Below, piece after piece: positions 19,759-27,411 of a stretch of DNA of 64,000 nucleotides. The notes under the pieces were generated by a model. It was not told where the DNA came from. It saw nothing but the letters and a program-made list of their open reading frames with translations, and did no database searches. A program made the translations under genes and the position numbers. The stretch comes from a virus: positions 142,496 through 206,495 of IMG/VR virus record IMGVR_UViG_3300009537_002640; one strand, given 5' to 3'. Every line of letters starts with the position of its first letter. The first letter of the stretch is position 1.

Positions 19759-20709
19759 TTAGGAGGCGTCTTCCTCACCAACCTCCTTAATCTTCATCAC
19801 AGTAGCGCCTTCAGCAGTTTTGGTGGCCACCTGAGAATCAAATCTTTCCTCGGCTTCGTCCTCTATGATTTTATCACCAATGACTTGTGCCTCAACTTCA
19901 ATGACGGTAGCCTCGGGCAAATCATCCACTTTTACACCCAGCTCTTCTGCCCTTTTGTTAAGAGCCTGAATTAAATCCATATCCCGTTCCGCTAAAAATG
20001 TACCCTCTTGCGGAGTTATTACATTTCCTCGAACACTAGGCTTAATTTCTTGCTGAACTGGTGGAATTGGCAAATCCTCAGGTTCATCAGCTGGTGGCTT
20101 TGTTACCACAAACGGCTGCGACTGATTAACTTGATTAGCTGGTTGTGCCACTTTGCCCATCGGATGACTTAGTGCTGCCTGCTGTGCTTGCATAGTAACT
20201 ACAGACTGCTTGCTGATTGGGTTAGTAGTCCCAACAGGTTCTGCTTGTGCCTCAGCAGGTGGAGCAGGTTCTTCGTCCTGCTTAGCTGATACTACAACTG
20301 CAGCACCAACTCTTTCCTGCGACACGGCCTCACCCAAGTCATTAATCCCATAATCGGCGAACCCAAAACCTTCAGAGCTTTCTTCCTCCTCAAGCTTAGG
20401 ATTTCCTGGCTCTACCACTACCGAAGTATTGGTCTTCTTAACTAGAACAGGCTCATTGCTCTGCTTAATATGATCCAATGTTGCAGGACGTGGAGTGCTT
20501 GGCCCCTCTACAGGAACAAGAACGCCACTGCTCAGTCTTTTTGCCAAAGAACCACTTTCTAGCGAAGCCTTAACCTTATCTTGAGTTAGATAAGGATTAA
20601 CCTTGAACACATTAACTGTCTTGCCACGAGGAACCTTGACACCCAAATCACTGAGACTAACATCGGACGCACTATCATTTCTTAACCACAGCGTTGCTTC
20701 CTTAGTCAT
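19759..20709 (-). CDS. Virion-associated protein with disordered middle (316 aa)
   Basis: Residues 1-60 form an ordered module (LWLRNDSASDVSLSDLGVKV...NPYLTQDKVKASLESGSLAKRL). It has the LSDLG..V..G....V...NPYLT layout I recall from phage head/tail-associated proteins. Residues 65-240 are Pro/Glu/Gln-rich and look disordered (PPAEAQAEPVG, DEPEDLPIPPVQQEIKP). The C-terminus is helical and acidic. The ATG has AAGGAGAG upstream. It sits between the cold-shock gene and an Ig-like virion protein. Function unknown; a flexible linker or scaffold role is plausible. Confidence 0.7.
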   Translation of the reverse strand: MTKEATLWLRNDSASDVSLSDLGVKVPRGKTVNVFKVNPYLTQDKVKASLESGSLAKRLSSGVLVPVEGPSTPRPATLDHIKQSNEPVLVKKTNTSVVVEPGNPKLEEEESSEGFGFADYGINDLGEAVSQERVGAAVVVSAKQDEEPAPPAEAQAEPVGTTNPISKQSVVTMQAQQAALSHPMGKVAQPANQVNQSQPFVVTKPPADEPEDLPIPPVQQEIKPSVRGNVITPQEGTFLAERDMDLIQALNKRAEELGVKVDDLPEATVIEVEAQVIGDKIIEDEAEERFDSQVATKTAEGATVMKIKEVGEEDAS

Positions 20710-20711
20710 AC

Positions 20712-20957
20712 TTACTCTCCTTGATCTTCTGGTGCTTCTTCGGTAACCTTAACTTGCTCTGCCTGCTCTCCGTGATGGTTAGCGCCTAGAACATAGGATA
20801 CCTTCTGTCCGGGCTTTAGGGTCTTGAAACCGCCCATATCTATATTGCTCCAGTGTACAAATAAATCACCGGAACCGTCATCCTTGGTTATAAAACCAAT
20901 ACCCTTTTTTGGGTCGAACCAGCACACTTTGCCGGTCAATACTGTATTATCTGACAT
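20712..20957 (-). CDS. Cold-shock domain protein
   Basis: 81 residues, the usual length of the CspA family plus a short acidic tail. The OB-fold nucleic-acid-binding motifs are clear: RNP1 as KKGIGFITKDD and RNP2 as DLFVHWSNI, with GKVCWFD in the first strand. Such proteins bind single-stranded RNA/DNA and melt mRNA structure. Cold-shock proteins are rare inside phage structural blocks. The gene has its own long leader with stem-loops and a candidate promoter element, unlike its tightly packed neighbours. The ATG has GGAGACAG upstream. Confidence 0.92.
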   Translation of the reverse strand: MSDNTVLTGKVCWFDPKKGIGFITKDDGSGDLFVHWSNIDMGGFKTLKPGQKVSYVLGANHHGEQAEQVKVTEEAPEDQGE

Positions 20958-20988
20958 CTTCTGTCTCCTCTTTATTTCTTCATAAAAT

Positions 20989-21009
20989 GCGCGGATTTAT
21001 ATACCGCGC
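20989..21009 (-). promoter_or_regulatory. Leader hairpin 1 of the cold-shock gene
   Basis: Perfect 6-bp inverted repeat GCGCGG/CCGCGC around a 9-nt AT-only loop, 32 bp upstream of the cold-shock start codon. In the minus-strand RNA it is followed by AUUUUAUG. It could be a 5' UTR element or a weak terminator of the preceding gene. Confidence 0.45.
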
Positions 21010-21023
21010 TGAAGCTTAATTGT

Positions 21024-21044
21024 GGCAGAATATACACCTCTGCC
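21024..21044 (-). promoter_or_regulatory. Leader hairpin 2 of the cold-shock gene
   Basis: Perfect 6-bp inverted repeat GGCAGA/TCTGCC with a 9-nt loop, 14 bp from hairpin 1. Together with the palindromic element at 21048-21068 it makes three consecutive potential stem-loops in the 114-bp gap. Confidence 0.4.
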
Positions 21045-21047
21045 TAC

Positions 21048-21071
21048 ACTAATATGAGAAATATTAGTAGT
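21048..21071 (-). promoter_or_regulatory. Candidate phage promoter element within an inverted repeat
   Basis: Minus-strand ACTACTAATATTT at 21071-21059 matches the TAYTAATAWTT element. Here the element is also one arm of an 8-bp inverted repeat (ACTAATAT, 5-nt spacer, ATATTAGT). A TATATT hexamer follows about 24 nt after the element. It begins one base after the stop of the 21072-21371 gene and about 100 bp before the cold-shock start. Confidence 0.4.
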
Positions 21072-21371
21072 TTACTCGTCGCTATTATTTGAATCAGTGG
21101 AATCCTGTTCAGGCTGTGGAGGAGGAGCGATTAGCCCTTCTTCCTCGGCTGCCAGCTCCAGCACAACAGAAATAGCGCCTCGGGTTCTGAGTAGGTCTTC
21201 TTCTATGCCCTTAAGCCTCAGACGAAGCGATTTCAGCTCTTCCTGCTGTATATTTTGGAGGGTTTCTAGCTCTTTCAACTTCTTCACATACTTCCTGGTA
21301 GAGTCCTTTAATGCGCTATCTTCTCCTGCACGTTCATTCAAGTACCCTATTACATCTTGCTCTGTAACCAT
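21072..21371 (-). CDS. Coiled-coil protein (99 aa)
   Basis: Almost entirely helical, with a long coiled coil from about residue 20 to 75 (KKLKELETLQNIQQEELKSL; RLRLKGIEEDLLR) and a Pro/Gln/Asp/Ser-rich acidic tail. The ATG has AGGAGAG upstream and begins 4 bp after the phosphoesterase gene stops. No family recognised. It is last in a run with patatin and phosphoesterase before the cold-shock gene. Confidence 0.65.
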   Translation of the reverse strand: MVTEQDVIGYLNERAGEDSALKDSTRKYVKKLKELETLQNIQQEELKSLRLRLKGIEEDLLRTRGAISVVLELAAEEEGLIAPPPQPEQDSTDSNNSDE

Positions 21372-21374
21372 ATC

Positions 21375-22022
21375 TTACTCTCCTATAATCTTATGGTAAA
21401 CCTTACCATCTTCAATTATCAGGTAAGTTCCATCCAGCATTATGCTACCGCTATCATGGATGTGCTTACCGTCCTTATATTGGGTTCCTGTTAAGTGTGT
21501 ATGTCCCATAAGGATATTGTCGCCAGGATTCCCAAAATTGTCTATGATTTCCTCTCGTTTTCTTCTGGTTCTTTCTTCGTATAAGGGGTTATCTCTCATC
21601 ATCGTCTGAAAGTCTAACTTGAACAAACGATGGCCCCAAGAATGGATATTCGCTAGAATTTTAGAATACCACGCTTGGTCATAAAATGGATACACCTGAT
21701 GCCCATGCAGAGCCAAAAAGTGCTTATCGAATCTATACATATTAAACACTTTAGCGCCAGGAATATAGTGTTGGTCAGCCTTTACTGGGTCGTGATTTCC
21801 TGCGACCCAGATGACCGGAATATCTCTTGCTATATCGACTATCGCATCTATCACCTTGCTTTCTCTAACTGCTCGACGATAACCTAACATCCAACAGTCC
21901 ACTATATCACCATTTAGGAGTAGTCTATCATAGTCTTCTTTCTTCAACAACTCAACAATGTCGTCTTCGTTTCTTAGACGTGCATCACCAACATGCAGGT
22001 CAGAAAAGACTAATGTTCTCAT
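21375..22022 (-). CDS. Calcineurin-like metallophosphoesterase (LpxH-like)
   Basis: 215 residues with the complete two-metal signature: SDLHVGD (D8, H10), LNGDIVD (D39), AGNHD (N76, H77), LHGH (H106) and MGHTH near residue 173. Length and motif spacing match the LpxH/YfcE-type branch, whose members cleave phosphodiester or pyrophosphate bonds such as in UDP-diacylglucosamine. The real substrate is unknown; a nucleotide, lipid-linked or nucleic-acid substrate is possible. It starts 1 bp after the patatin gene ends and has only a weak AAGG ribosome site, so it is probably translated by coupling. Confidence 0.88.
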   Translation of the reverse strand: MRTLVFSDLHVGDARLRNEDDIVELLKKEDYDRLLLNGDIVDCWMLGYRRAVRESKVIDAIVDIARDIPVIWVAGNHDPVKADQHYIPGAKVFNMYRFDKHFLALHGHQVYPFYDQAWYSKILANIHSWGHRLFKLDFQTMMRDNPLYEERTRRKREEIIDNFGNPGDNILMGHTHLTGTQYKDGKHIHDSGSIMLDGTYLIIEDGKVYHKIIGE

Positions 22023-22023
22023 T

Positions 22024-22884
22024 TTACTGTGCCTTTTTAGCCACCATATAACCGTGAGAAATCATCTTCTGGATTTCGTCCGGATTGAATTCCAGTAGGC
22101 TTTCGCTTAGGATTTTCTCGGGACGATAAACATTAATCTTCACATACTTTTTGTCAGGACGCGCCCCTACTTTAACTAGCTCATTTATTAGTAGAGCAAT
22201 CCTAACATCATTTTGTGCAGTTTCGTCTGACATGATAGACACGCTTCGGAGTGCAACTTCCAAAGTGTTTCCTGGATTAGCTTGAATCTGATCCATGCTT
22301 TCTGTTGAGCAAAGAATAACATCTACTTCGTCTGCACCCAAACCAATAACATTACCAAGAGGAGTAACATCACGAACTCCGCCATCTGTATAAAGTTCGC
22401 CCTCTAGCTCGACAGGTAAAAGCATTCCTGGAAAAGCTGCACTACCAAGAACAGCATCTGCTAAACGTGGGTAATCTTCGCCAAACATCCTATAATCTCC
22501 AGACTTCAAAGATACCGCGCCAACTCGTAATGTGTTGCCAGATGCTAAAATTTTCTTTTGGTCAAGGGTTCTATATATCATTTCTTGTAAAGGCTTCGAG
22601 TTGAAAAGTGCATTTTTCCAAAGCCCATGCAGTTTTCCAAAAGGACACCATCTCTTATAGACACTTTTAGTATCTATTTTAGACCACAAACCCTCAAGAC
22701 CAGCAATAGCCTGACCCTTTTGTTCTGGCTTAAACATGGCTAGATAGGCGGCGTTAATAGCGCCTACCGAAACCCCCAAATAAGTATCGTACTGTAATCC
22801 TTTGTCACCCATAAGGTGCTTCAATACTCCAACTTGAAACGCGCCGAACTGTCCCCCGCCGCTCAATATCAGTGCTCTTTTCAT
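22024..22884 (-). CDS. Patatin-like phospholipase
   Basis: 286 residues. The patatin hallmarks are present: oxyanion loop SGGGQFGAF (G9-G14), nucleophile elbow GVSVGA with S39, and the catalytic aspartate in TDGGVRD (D167). Patatins are serine-aspartate dyad lipases that hydrolyse phospholipid acyl esters. The start codon overlaps the upstream stop (TAATG) and has GGAGG upstream, tying it to the virion gene 22884-23744. In a phage it could act on host membranes during entry or lysis. No signal peptide is visible. Confidence 0.92.
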   Translation of the reverse strand: MKRALILSGGGQFGAFQVGVLKHLMGDKGLQYDTYLGVSVGAINAAYLAMFKPEQKGQAIAGLEGLWSKIDTKSVYKRWCPFGKLHGLWKNALFNSKPLQEMIYRTLDQKKILASGNTLRVGAVSLKSGDYRMFGEDYPRLADAVLGSAAFPGMLLPVELEGELYTDGGVRDVTPLGNVIGLGADEVDVILCSTESMDQIQANPGNTLEVALRSVSIMSDETAQNDVRIALLINELVKVGARPDKKYVKINVYRPEKILSESLLEFNPDEIQKMISHGYMVAKKAQ

Positions 22885-23744
22885 TATTCATCCTCCGATG
22901 TTCCATAGAAAGTTGCTACCGCTATATCTCCAGTAAAAGCCATATCATTTTCAAGTTTAATCCTAATCTCCATTCCGTACGACGACACTAAGTCTGTAGT
23001 TCCGCGATCTTTGTAGTGCCATCTAAATATGTGTATAGGGCCCTTCATTGCCCTCCATCCGGACCCACCCATTTGCGGAATATTTGGATAAGCCAGTTGT
23101 GCATCGTTTATGTAATCTTGCATGGTCTGATAATAGGTTGCGCTACCTATTGGTATCTTTGTCCCAGACGGTATTCCGGGCATTAGCTGTGGTGCGAATA
23201 CATCTACAAACCCATAGGCTTGGAATACCACAGTATCGGTAAGTACTATTGTTTCAGCACTAAACTGAACTTCTACTTCAGTCACCCTTAATACCTTGCC
23301 ACTATCCGGTGCAATAGTCCAAGAAGAACCAGTCTCATAATAATAGGTCATTAGCACCTCTGGGTCTCCGACCAACGCTGAGTTGAAAATTACCTGACCA
23401 TTGTCGTAGTCTATAGTGTAATCACCATCATAGGCATCCGGGCTGTTTTCAGTTTTAGCATATCCGTCAACTGTTATGGTTGGACTATATTGTGCACGTA
23501 GCTTTCGCTCACCAGTTATTTTGCCGTGATTGACATCAATAAGATAATCGTTCGCTATAGAAAAAGTGGTAGCATCACCATCATCGGTAAGAACTTCATC
23601 TTCTACCAGTGTAGAAGAAGGATACCAGGTTGTACGATCGCACCAGTTTACTGATATAATATCCACCCTTTTTTCTTCGGGCGCAGATATATCAATTTTA
23701 GGATACCCCCTAGTAGAGGTAGGAGTTTTTCTAAAGTCTGTCAT
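22884..23744 (-). CDS. Beta-rich virion/baseplate-type protein (286 aa)
   Basis: Beta-strand pattern with the strand pair YTIDYDNGQVIFN, found in many phage baseplate and fibre-associated proteins and echoed in the 1-939 gene. It contains DGY and DAY motifs. The C-terminal half (HIFRWHYKDRG..., YGMEIRIKLENDM) is also beta-rich and shows no catalytic motif. It is coupled to both neighbours through TAATG overlaps; its own ATG has AGGAGG 9 nt upstream. Structural role inferred. Confidence 0.75.
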   Translation of the reverse strand: MTDFRKTPTSTRGYPKIDISAPEEKRVDIISVNWCDRTTWYPSSTLVEDEVLTDDGDATTFSIANDYLIDVNHGKITGERKLRAQYSPTITVDGYAKTENSPDAYDGDYTIDYDNGQVIFNSALVGDPEVLMTYYYETGSSWTIAPDSGKVLRVTEVEVQFSAETIVLTDTVVFQAYGFVDVFAPQLMPGIPSGTKIPIGSATYYQTMQDYINDAQLAYPNIPQMGGSGWRAMKGPIHIFRWHYKDRGTTDLVSSYGMEIRIKLENDMAFTGDIAVATFYGTSEDE

Positions 23745-25003
23745 TATGTTAGATCCTCCTTGCCATAATGAATGAATGCTCTAAATCTGGTTAGACTTGA
23801 TAAATCATCTTTTATAACTATGTCCAACCTCTTATTACCATCTATTCTTATAGATGCTGGTTCTGGCTCTAGCTTAAAGGTTACCATCTTTTCATTGTCA
23901 AAAAAGTCTATTATGTTTTTGGCATCAAATCTTCCAAATAAATCAGTGTTATCCTTTATAGTTATCGACCATCTTACTGGAGAAGATTCATACGCATCAG
24001 GATTGTATTGTCTTATGATAATTCCGTTTTCTAGTCCACCAGCGATGTTAGCAAATGCCGTAGAACTCCACCCTGAGTCACCAGTAGCTATAACAAAACA
24101 TATGGACCCTACATGCCAAGCCTCATACGCATCGGGTGTTACGGAAAAAGTGTATGGCCCATTTGCTGCTCCGCTATCAAGCAACTCTATGTCGTCAAAG
24201 TAAAAGTGTTGTCCGCCCTTGCTCGCGTACTTAAAATGTAGTTTTTGAACCAAATTACTACCTAGTTCAAAATCAGCAATAGGGATTGTTACTTTCTGCC
24301 AAACATCTAAATCAAAATCAGCAACATAATCGGCCACACTTAAAGCAGTGCCTTTGGTTGAACCGCCTGATGCTTTCCATAATACCTGTAAGTCAGAGCC
24401 AGCAGGATAAGCCTTAGGTTGCATCCAGAAAGACAAGGTAGAGTAGTTGGCAGCAATATCTAGTTCACTTCCATTATCTAGTTTAGTCTGATTGCCTGCC
24501 GAAGTGGTGGTTGAGTCTAATCCATCTGTTCCACTATGTGCTGCTGAAGCCGAGTTCTCTCCCTGTCCAGTTAGCTCCCAATCATCACCAGCATCAGCGG
24601 TTCCATTCCATACTACTGTAGCTGAGCCAGACAAACTAGCATCCATTGCCAACTCTTCATATCCATCAGGGGTTTGTAAGAATTTCGCTTGGCTTAAACA
24701 TAACTCTCTATGTGCGGTTACAGGGGTGTTATTAGAGGTTACTGGTTTTGGACGAATATTCTCAAGCCCAACTATTGTGGCTATAGCATCATCCCTGCGT
24801 CCAACCTCAATAACATCATCATAAAAATTAGCCTCAAAGTCGCCCCAGGTGTCAGCAACTACCCGTGTCTCATAAACAGTATCGCGGTTACCTGCCCAAA
24901 GAGTGCCCTTTTGATAGCCGTCCTCCCAGAAGTATACCTGGAAGCTATTGTTTTGAACTACTTGTTTCCAAACAGAGTAGCTGGTATGAAGTATATCTGT
25001 CAT
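23744..25003 (-). CDS. Virion protein with carbohydrate-binding-like jelly roll (419 aa)
   Basis: Start set at the ATG at 25003, which overlaps the preceding TGA (ATGA) and has GGAGGG upstream. Residues about 140-270 (LSFWMQPKAYPAGSDLQVLW, then WQKVTIPIADFELGSNLVQK and FYFDDIELL) have the strand order and FDDIEL ending of carbohydrate-binding jelly-roll modules (CBM-like). This suggests surface glycan binding. The flanking regions are beta-rich, with TPDGY, TPDAY and NPDAY motifs. Probably a tail/baseplate adhesin. The ligand cannot be told from sequence. Confidence 0.75.
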   Translation of the reverse strand: MTDILHTSYSVWKQVVQNNSFQVYFWEDGYQKGTLWAGNRDTVYETRVVADTWGDFEANFYDDVIEVGRRDDAIATIVGLENIRPKPVTSNNTPVTAHRELCLSQAKFLQTPDGYEELAMDASLSGSATVVWNGTADAGDDWELTGQGENSASAAHSGTDGLDSTTTSAGNQTKLDNGSELDIAANYSTLSFWMQPKAYPAGSDLQVLWKASGGSTKGTALSVADYVADFDLDVWQKVTIPIADFELGSNLVQKLHFKYASKGGQHFYFDDIELLDSGAANGPYTFSVTPDAYEAWHVGSICFVIATGDSGWSSTAFANIAGGLENGIIIRQYNPDAYESSPVRWSITIKDNTDLFGRFDAKNIIDFFDNEKMVTFKLEPEPASIRIDGNKRLDIVIKDDLSSLTRFRAFIHYGKEDLT

Positions 25004-25581
25004 AGAGCCCTCCAAACTATAATGCCACTTTGTATATCTCGGCTAGTACTATTATCTGTAGATTTCATTTTGACTTGTAATGATGTATCTATGCACAATG
25101 GGTCAGGCGGCACCCACATCCAACGATTAGGTGCATATTGAAAAATATCAAAATTGCTTGTCGAATTACCGGAGCTACCATAACTATAATAGCCACTGTT
25201 ACCGCCGGTTCCTAACTGCATATCCTCTAACTCCTCTAAATCAAATCCATCACCTGTTGGAAACACATCTGTGCCATCAATGGTTACTTGAATATATATG
25301 TGGTCTGAGTCTACCTCAAATAGCAACTTGTAAAATATAGCTGGACCGTTAATAGTATGAACAACATCAAACCCGCTACTGTATTTGGGTAAATCATGAT
25401 CATCCAATCGTTCGTATTTGAGGTTTTCTACACACCCTCCTCCATCACTACCAGGAAAAGGCCGCGTTTTGGCAGAGACAAGCACCCTATTAGCATCTAT
25501 AGCTGCATCTCTCTCTACACTAATGGGATTCCCATATCCATCAGTAGCTGTAACTGGATTTAATACTACTACTCCGCTCAT
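25000..25581 (-). CDS. Virion protein (193 aa)
   Basis: Starts at an ATG that overlaps the preceding TGA. Predicted beta-rich with Gly/Ser/Tyr-rich residues 125-145 (GNSGYYSYGSSGNSTSN) and the core FYKLLFEVDSDHIYIQVTID. One DGY near the N-terminus (TATDGYGNP). No family recognised. By coupling and position it belongs with 23744-25003 and 25578-26405 in one structural unit. Confidence 0.7.
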   Translation of the reverse strand: MSGVVVLNPVTATDGYGNPISVERDAAIDANRVLVSAKTRPFPGSDGGGCVENLKYERLDDHDLPKYSSGFDVVHTINGPAIFYKLLFEVDSDHIYIQVTIDGTDVFPTGDGFDLEELEDMQLGTGGNSGYYSYGSSGNSTSNFDIFQYAPNRWMWVPPDPLCIDTSLQVKMKSTDNSTSRDIQSGIIVWRAL

Positions 25582-26405
25582 GTTAATGTCCTCGTGATAC
25601 TAGTGATTCTGTTGCCTTGATAAGTAAACGTCTCAGTTAGAGTTTCAACTGCAACCCCGCTAGAGTTATATTGGATTGTTACAGCCTGAGATACACGGTT
25701 ACCGTTTGTGTAGCTAAACTGCTCCTCTCTTATCTTGGTGGTTTTTCCTACGTCAGTCCAAACTGTAATGTTTGATACTTTGTTGCCGTTTACATAGGTA
25801 ATTTCTTCAAAAGAATCTTCGGCTATGTTGTGAACTAGCTCATCCAAACCTCTATGATTAGTAGTTTGTAAATATCCATCCAGTGTTCCAGGGGGTAATC
25901 CAGAACCTCCTGAATACCCGTCTAGTGCATTCTGTAAGACGGTGAGCTGGTTGCTTAATATATTTACGTCAGAGACAAGCGCGTATCCATCCAGCAGCGC
26001 TTGAGATATGTATCCATCTAACAAAGCAGAAGATAGGTATCCATCCAGGAAATTCTGAACAAAAGTTACCTGTTGTCTTAGTGCTCTACCAGCATAGCCA
26101 TCTAGGTCTCTTAGAGGAATTCGTTTATGTGTGCCAGTACTCGCATCATAAATCGGTATAAGATGAATGTTTTCATCTGACTCTTGGGTTATTGGAAGAC
26201 TAGATAAATCTAATACTATTTGCACACTGCCTAAAGAGTAGTCTGGCCTAGCATCTCTCCAATCTAAAGAGAGTTGAGAGTAGCCGTCAGTTAGCTCATA
26301 ATCCCCTTGTATGCGCACACCCTCACCAGCTTCCAATGTAGGGCTATCGGGGGTTTGGCCAATGATAATCTCATCAGTTATTGTAGCAGGGTTTGTAACA
26401 GCCAT
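25578..26405 (-). CDS. Fibre/adaptor protein rich in DGY motifs (275 aa)
   Basis: Seven DGY tripeptides in 275 residues, five of them at the ends of short helical segments between residues 100 and 185 (LDGYLSSALLDGYISQ, ALLDGYALVSD, VLQNALDGYSGG). The C-terminal 75 residues are three or four beta-hairpin repeats of the type TYxNGNxVS..T(V/I) with Tyr-Asn-Gly turns, resembling a short YD-repeat-like stack. The N-terminus looks like a fibre attachment segment (ITDEIIIGQTPDSPTLEAG). Probably a trimeric short fibre or fibre connector. Confidence 0.75.
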   Translation of the reverse strand: MAVTNPATITDEIIIGQTPDSPTLEAGEGVRIQGDYELTDGYSQLSLDWRDARPDYSLGSVQIVLDLSSLPITQESDENIHLIPIYDASTGTHKRIPLRDLDGYAGRALRQQVTFVQNFLDGYLSSALLDGYISQALLDGYALVSDVNILSNQLTVLQNALDGYSGGSGLPPGTLDGYLQTTNHRGLDELVHNIAEDSFEEITYVNGNKVSNITVWTDVGKTTKIREEQFSYTNGNRVSQAVTIQYNSSGVAVETLTETFTYQGNRITSITRTLT

Positions 26406-26408
26406 GAT

Positions 26409-27398
26409 TTATGCCACCCTCGACATCTGAAACGTTAGCCTATAAATACCACCAAAAAAACTAACAGCAGAACCATTGCCATTGTAAACTCTCATTGTCA
26501 TATAGTCGTTCGCAGATAATTGAACCATCCTAGAGTGTTCTCCGTTCAACTCAATCACATCACCCTGATGCTCATAATGAAGAGAATGAAATGCATCATT
26601 CTTGTAAAAATATATACCCACAACACTTGCTGTATAGGATATAGAACAATGACCAGTAACCTGATATATACCATCTACAGGGGCCACAAGTTTATGAGAA
26701 TTTGCGCGAATTTCATAAGTAGTAGTTCCATCCGGAGTCGTGTCCCATGCATTTCCAACGGTCAAAGTATCAGATGTATTACTAGAAACCTTTCTCCATT
26801 GGCCGGAACCAGTGCCGCCTGTTAGTAAAACTATATAGCCTGTATATGCATTAACAGTCCAAGTTTGGGTTGTATCCTGCAGAGTGGTAGAGGTTTGAGT
26901 TCCAGTAGCCGTTCCACTATCAGTAAGAGACGGATCATGCATCGAAGATTCAGTTTCAAACTCAGTACTATTAAACGGAATATCAGTTGACGCACCAGAT
27001 TTAGTTACTAGTGAAAAAAAATCACTATAAGCACCTACAGCATATGACAGACTCTTCCACGTGCCCACCCCTGTACTATCAGCAGTTAAGACGTACCCAT
27101 CCTGTGCCCCAGGAGGAAGCTGGAAGCCTTGGACTTTAGCTAGCCCATCTACATCCAATTTTTCAGTAGGGGATTCAGTTCCGACACCAAGATTTCCGGC
27201 CACATAACCATCGCCATCACTCTTGGCAAAAAAGGTAACGCCACCAGTGGAGTTGACAGCTCTAACCCCACTGGTGCCATCGTTTGTTGTGACTGCCAGA
27301 AAGACATTATAACCATCAACACCTAACTCATCATTGTCATCACGGATCCACCCTTCGCGGACCCCATCTTCGGGGTCTATTTTACCAAAGGTGCCCAT
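26409..27398 (-). CDS. Short tail-fibre-like protein (329 aa)
   Basis: Contains the fibre modules GNLGVGTESPTEKLDV and LPPGAQDGYVLTADSTGVGTW, both widespread in phage fibres. The C-terminal domain (residues 230-329; YQVTGHCSISYTASVVGIYF, then LNGEHSRMVQLSANDYMTMR) has the C1q/TNF-like jelly-roll pattern that often ends receptor-binding proteins. Three DGY motifs. ATG with AGAGGC upstream. Likely a receptor-binding fibre tip. Confidence 0.8.
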   Translation of the reverse strand: MGTFGKIDPEDGVREGWIRDDNDELGVDGYNVFLAVTTNDGTSGVRAVNSTGGVTFFAKSDGDGYVAGNLGVGTESPTEKLDVDGLAKVQGFQLPPGAQDGYVLTADSTGVGTWKSLSYAVGAYSDFFSLVTKSGASTDIPFNSTEFETESSMHDPSLTDSGTATGTQTSTTLQDTTQTWTVNAYTGYIVLLTGGTGSGQWRKVSSNTSDTLTVGNAWDTTPDGTTTYEIRANSHKLVAPVDGIYQVTGHCSISYTASVVGIYFYKNDAFHSLHYEHQGDVIELNGEHSRMVQLSANDYMTMRVYNGNGSAVSFFGGIYRLTFQMSRVA

Positions 27399-27411
27399 TA
27401 GTTATAGCCTC

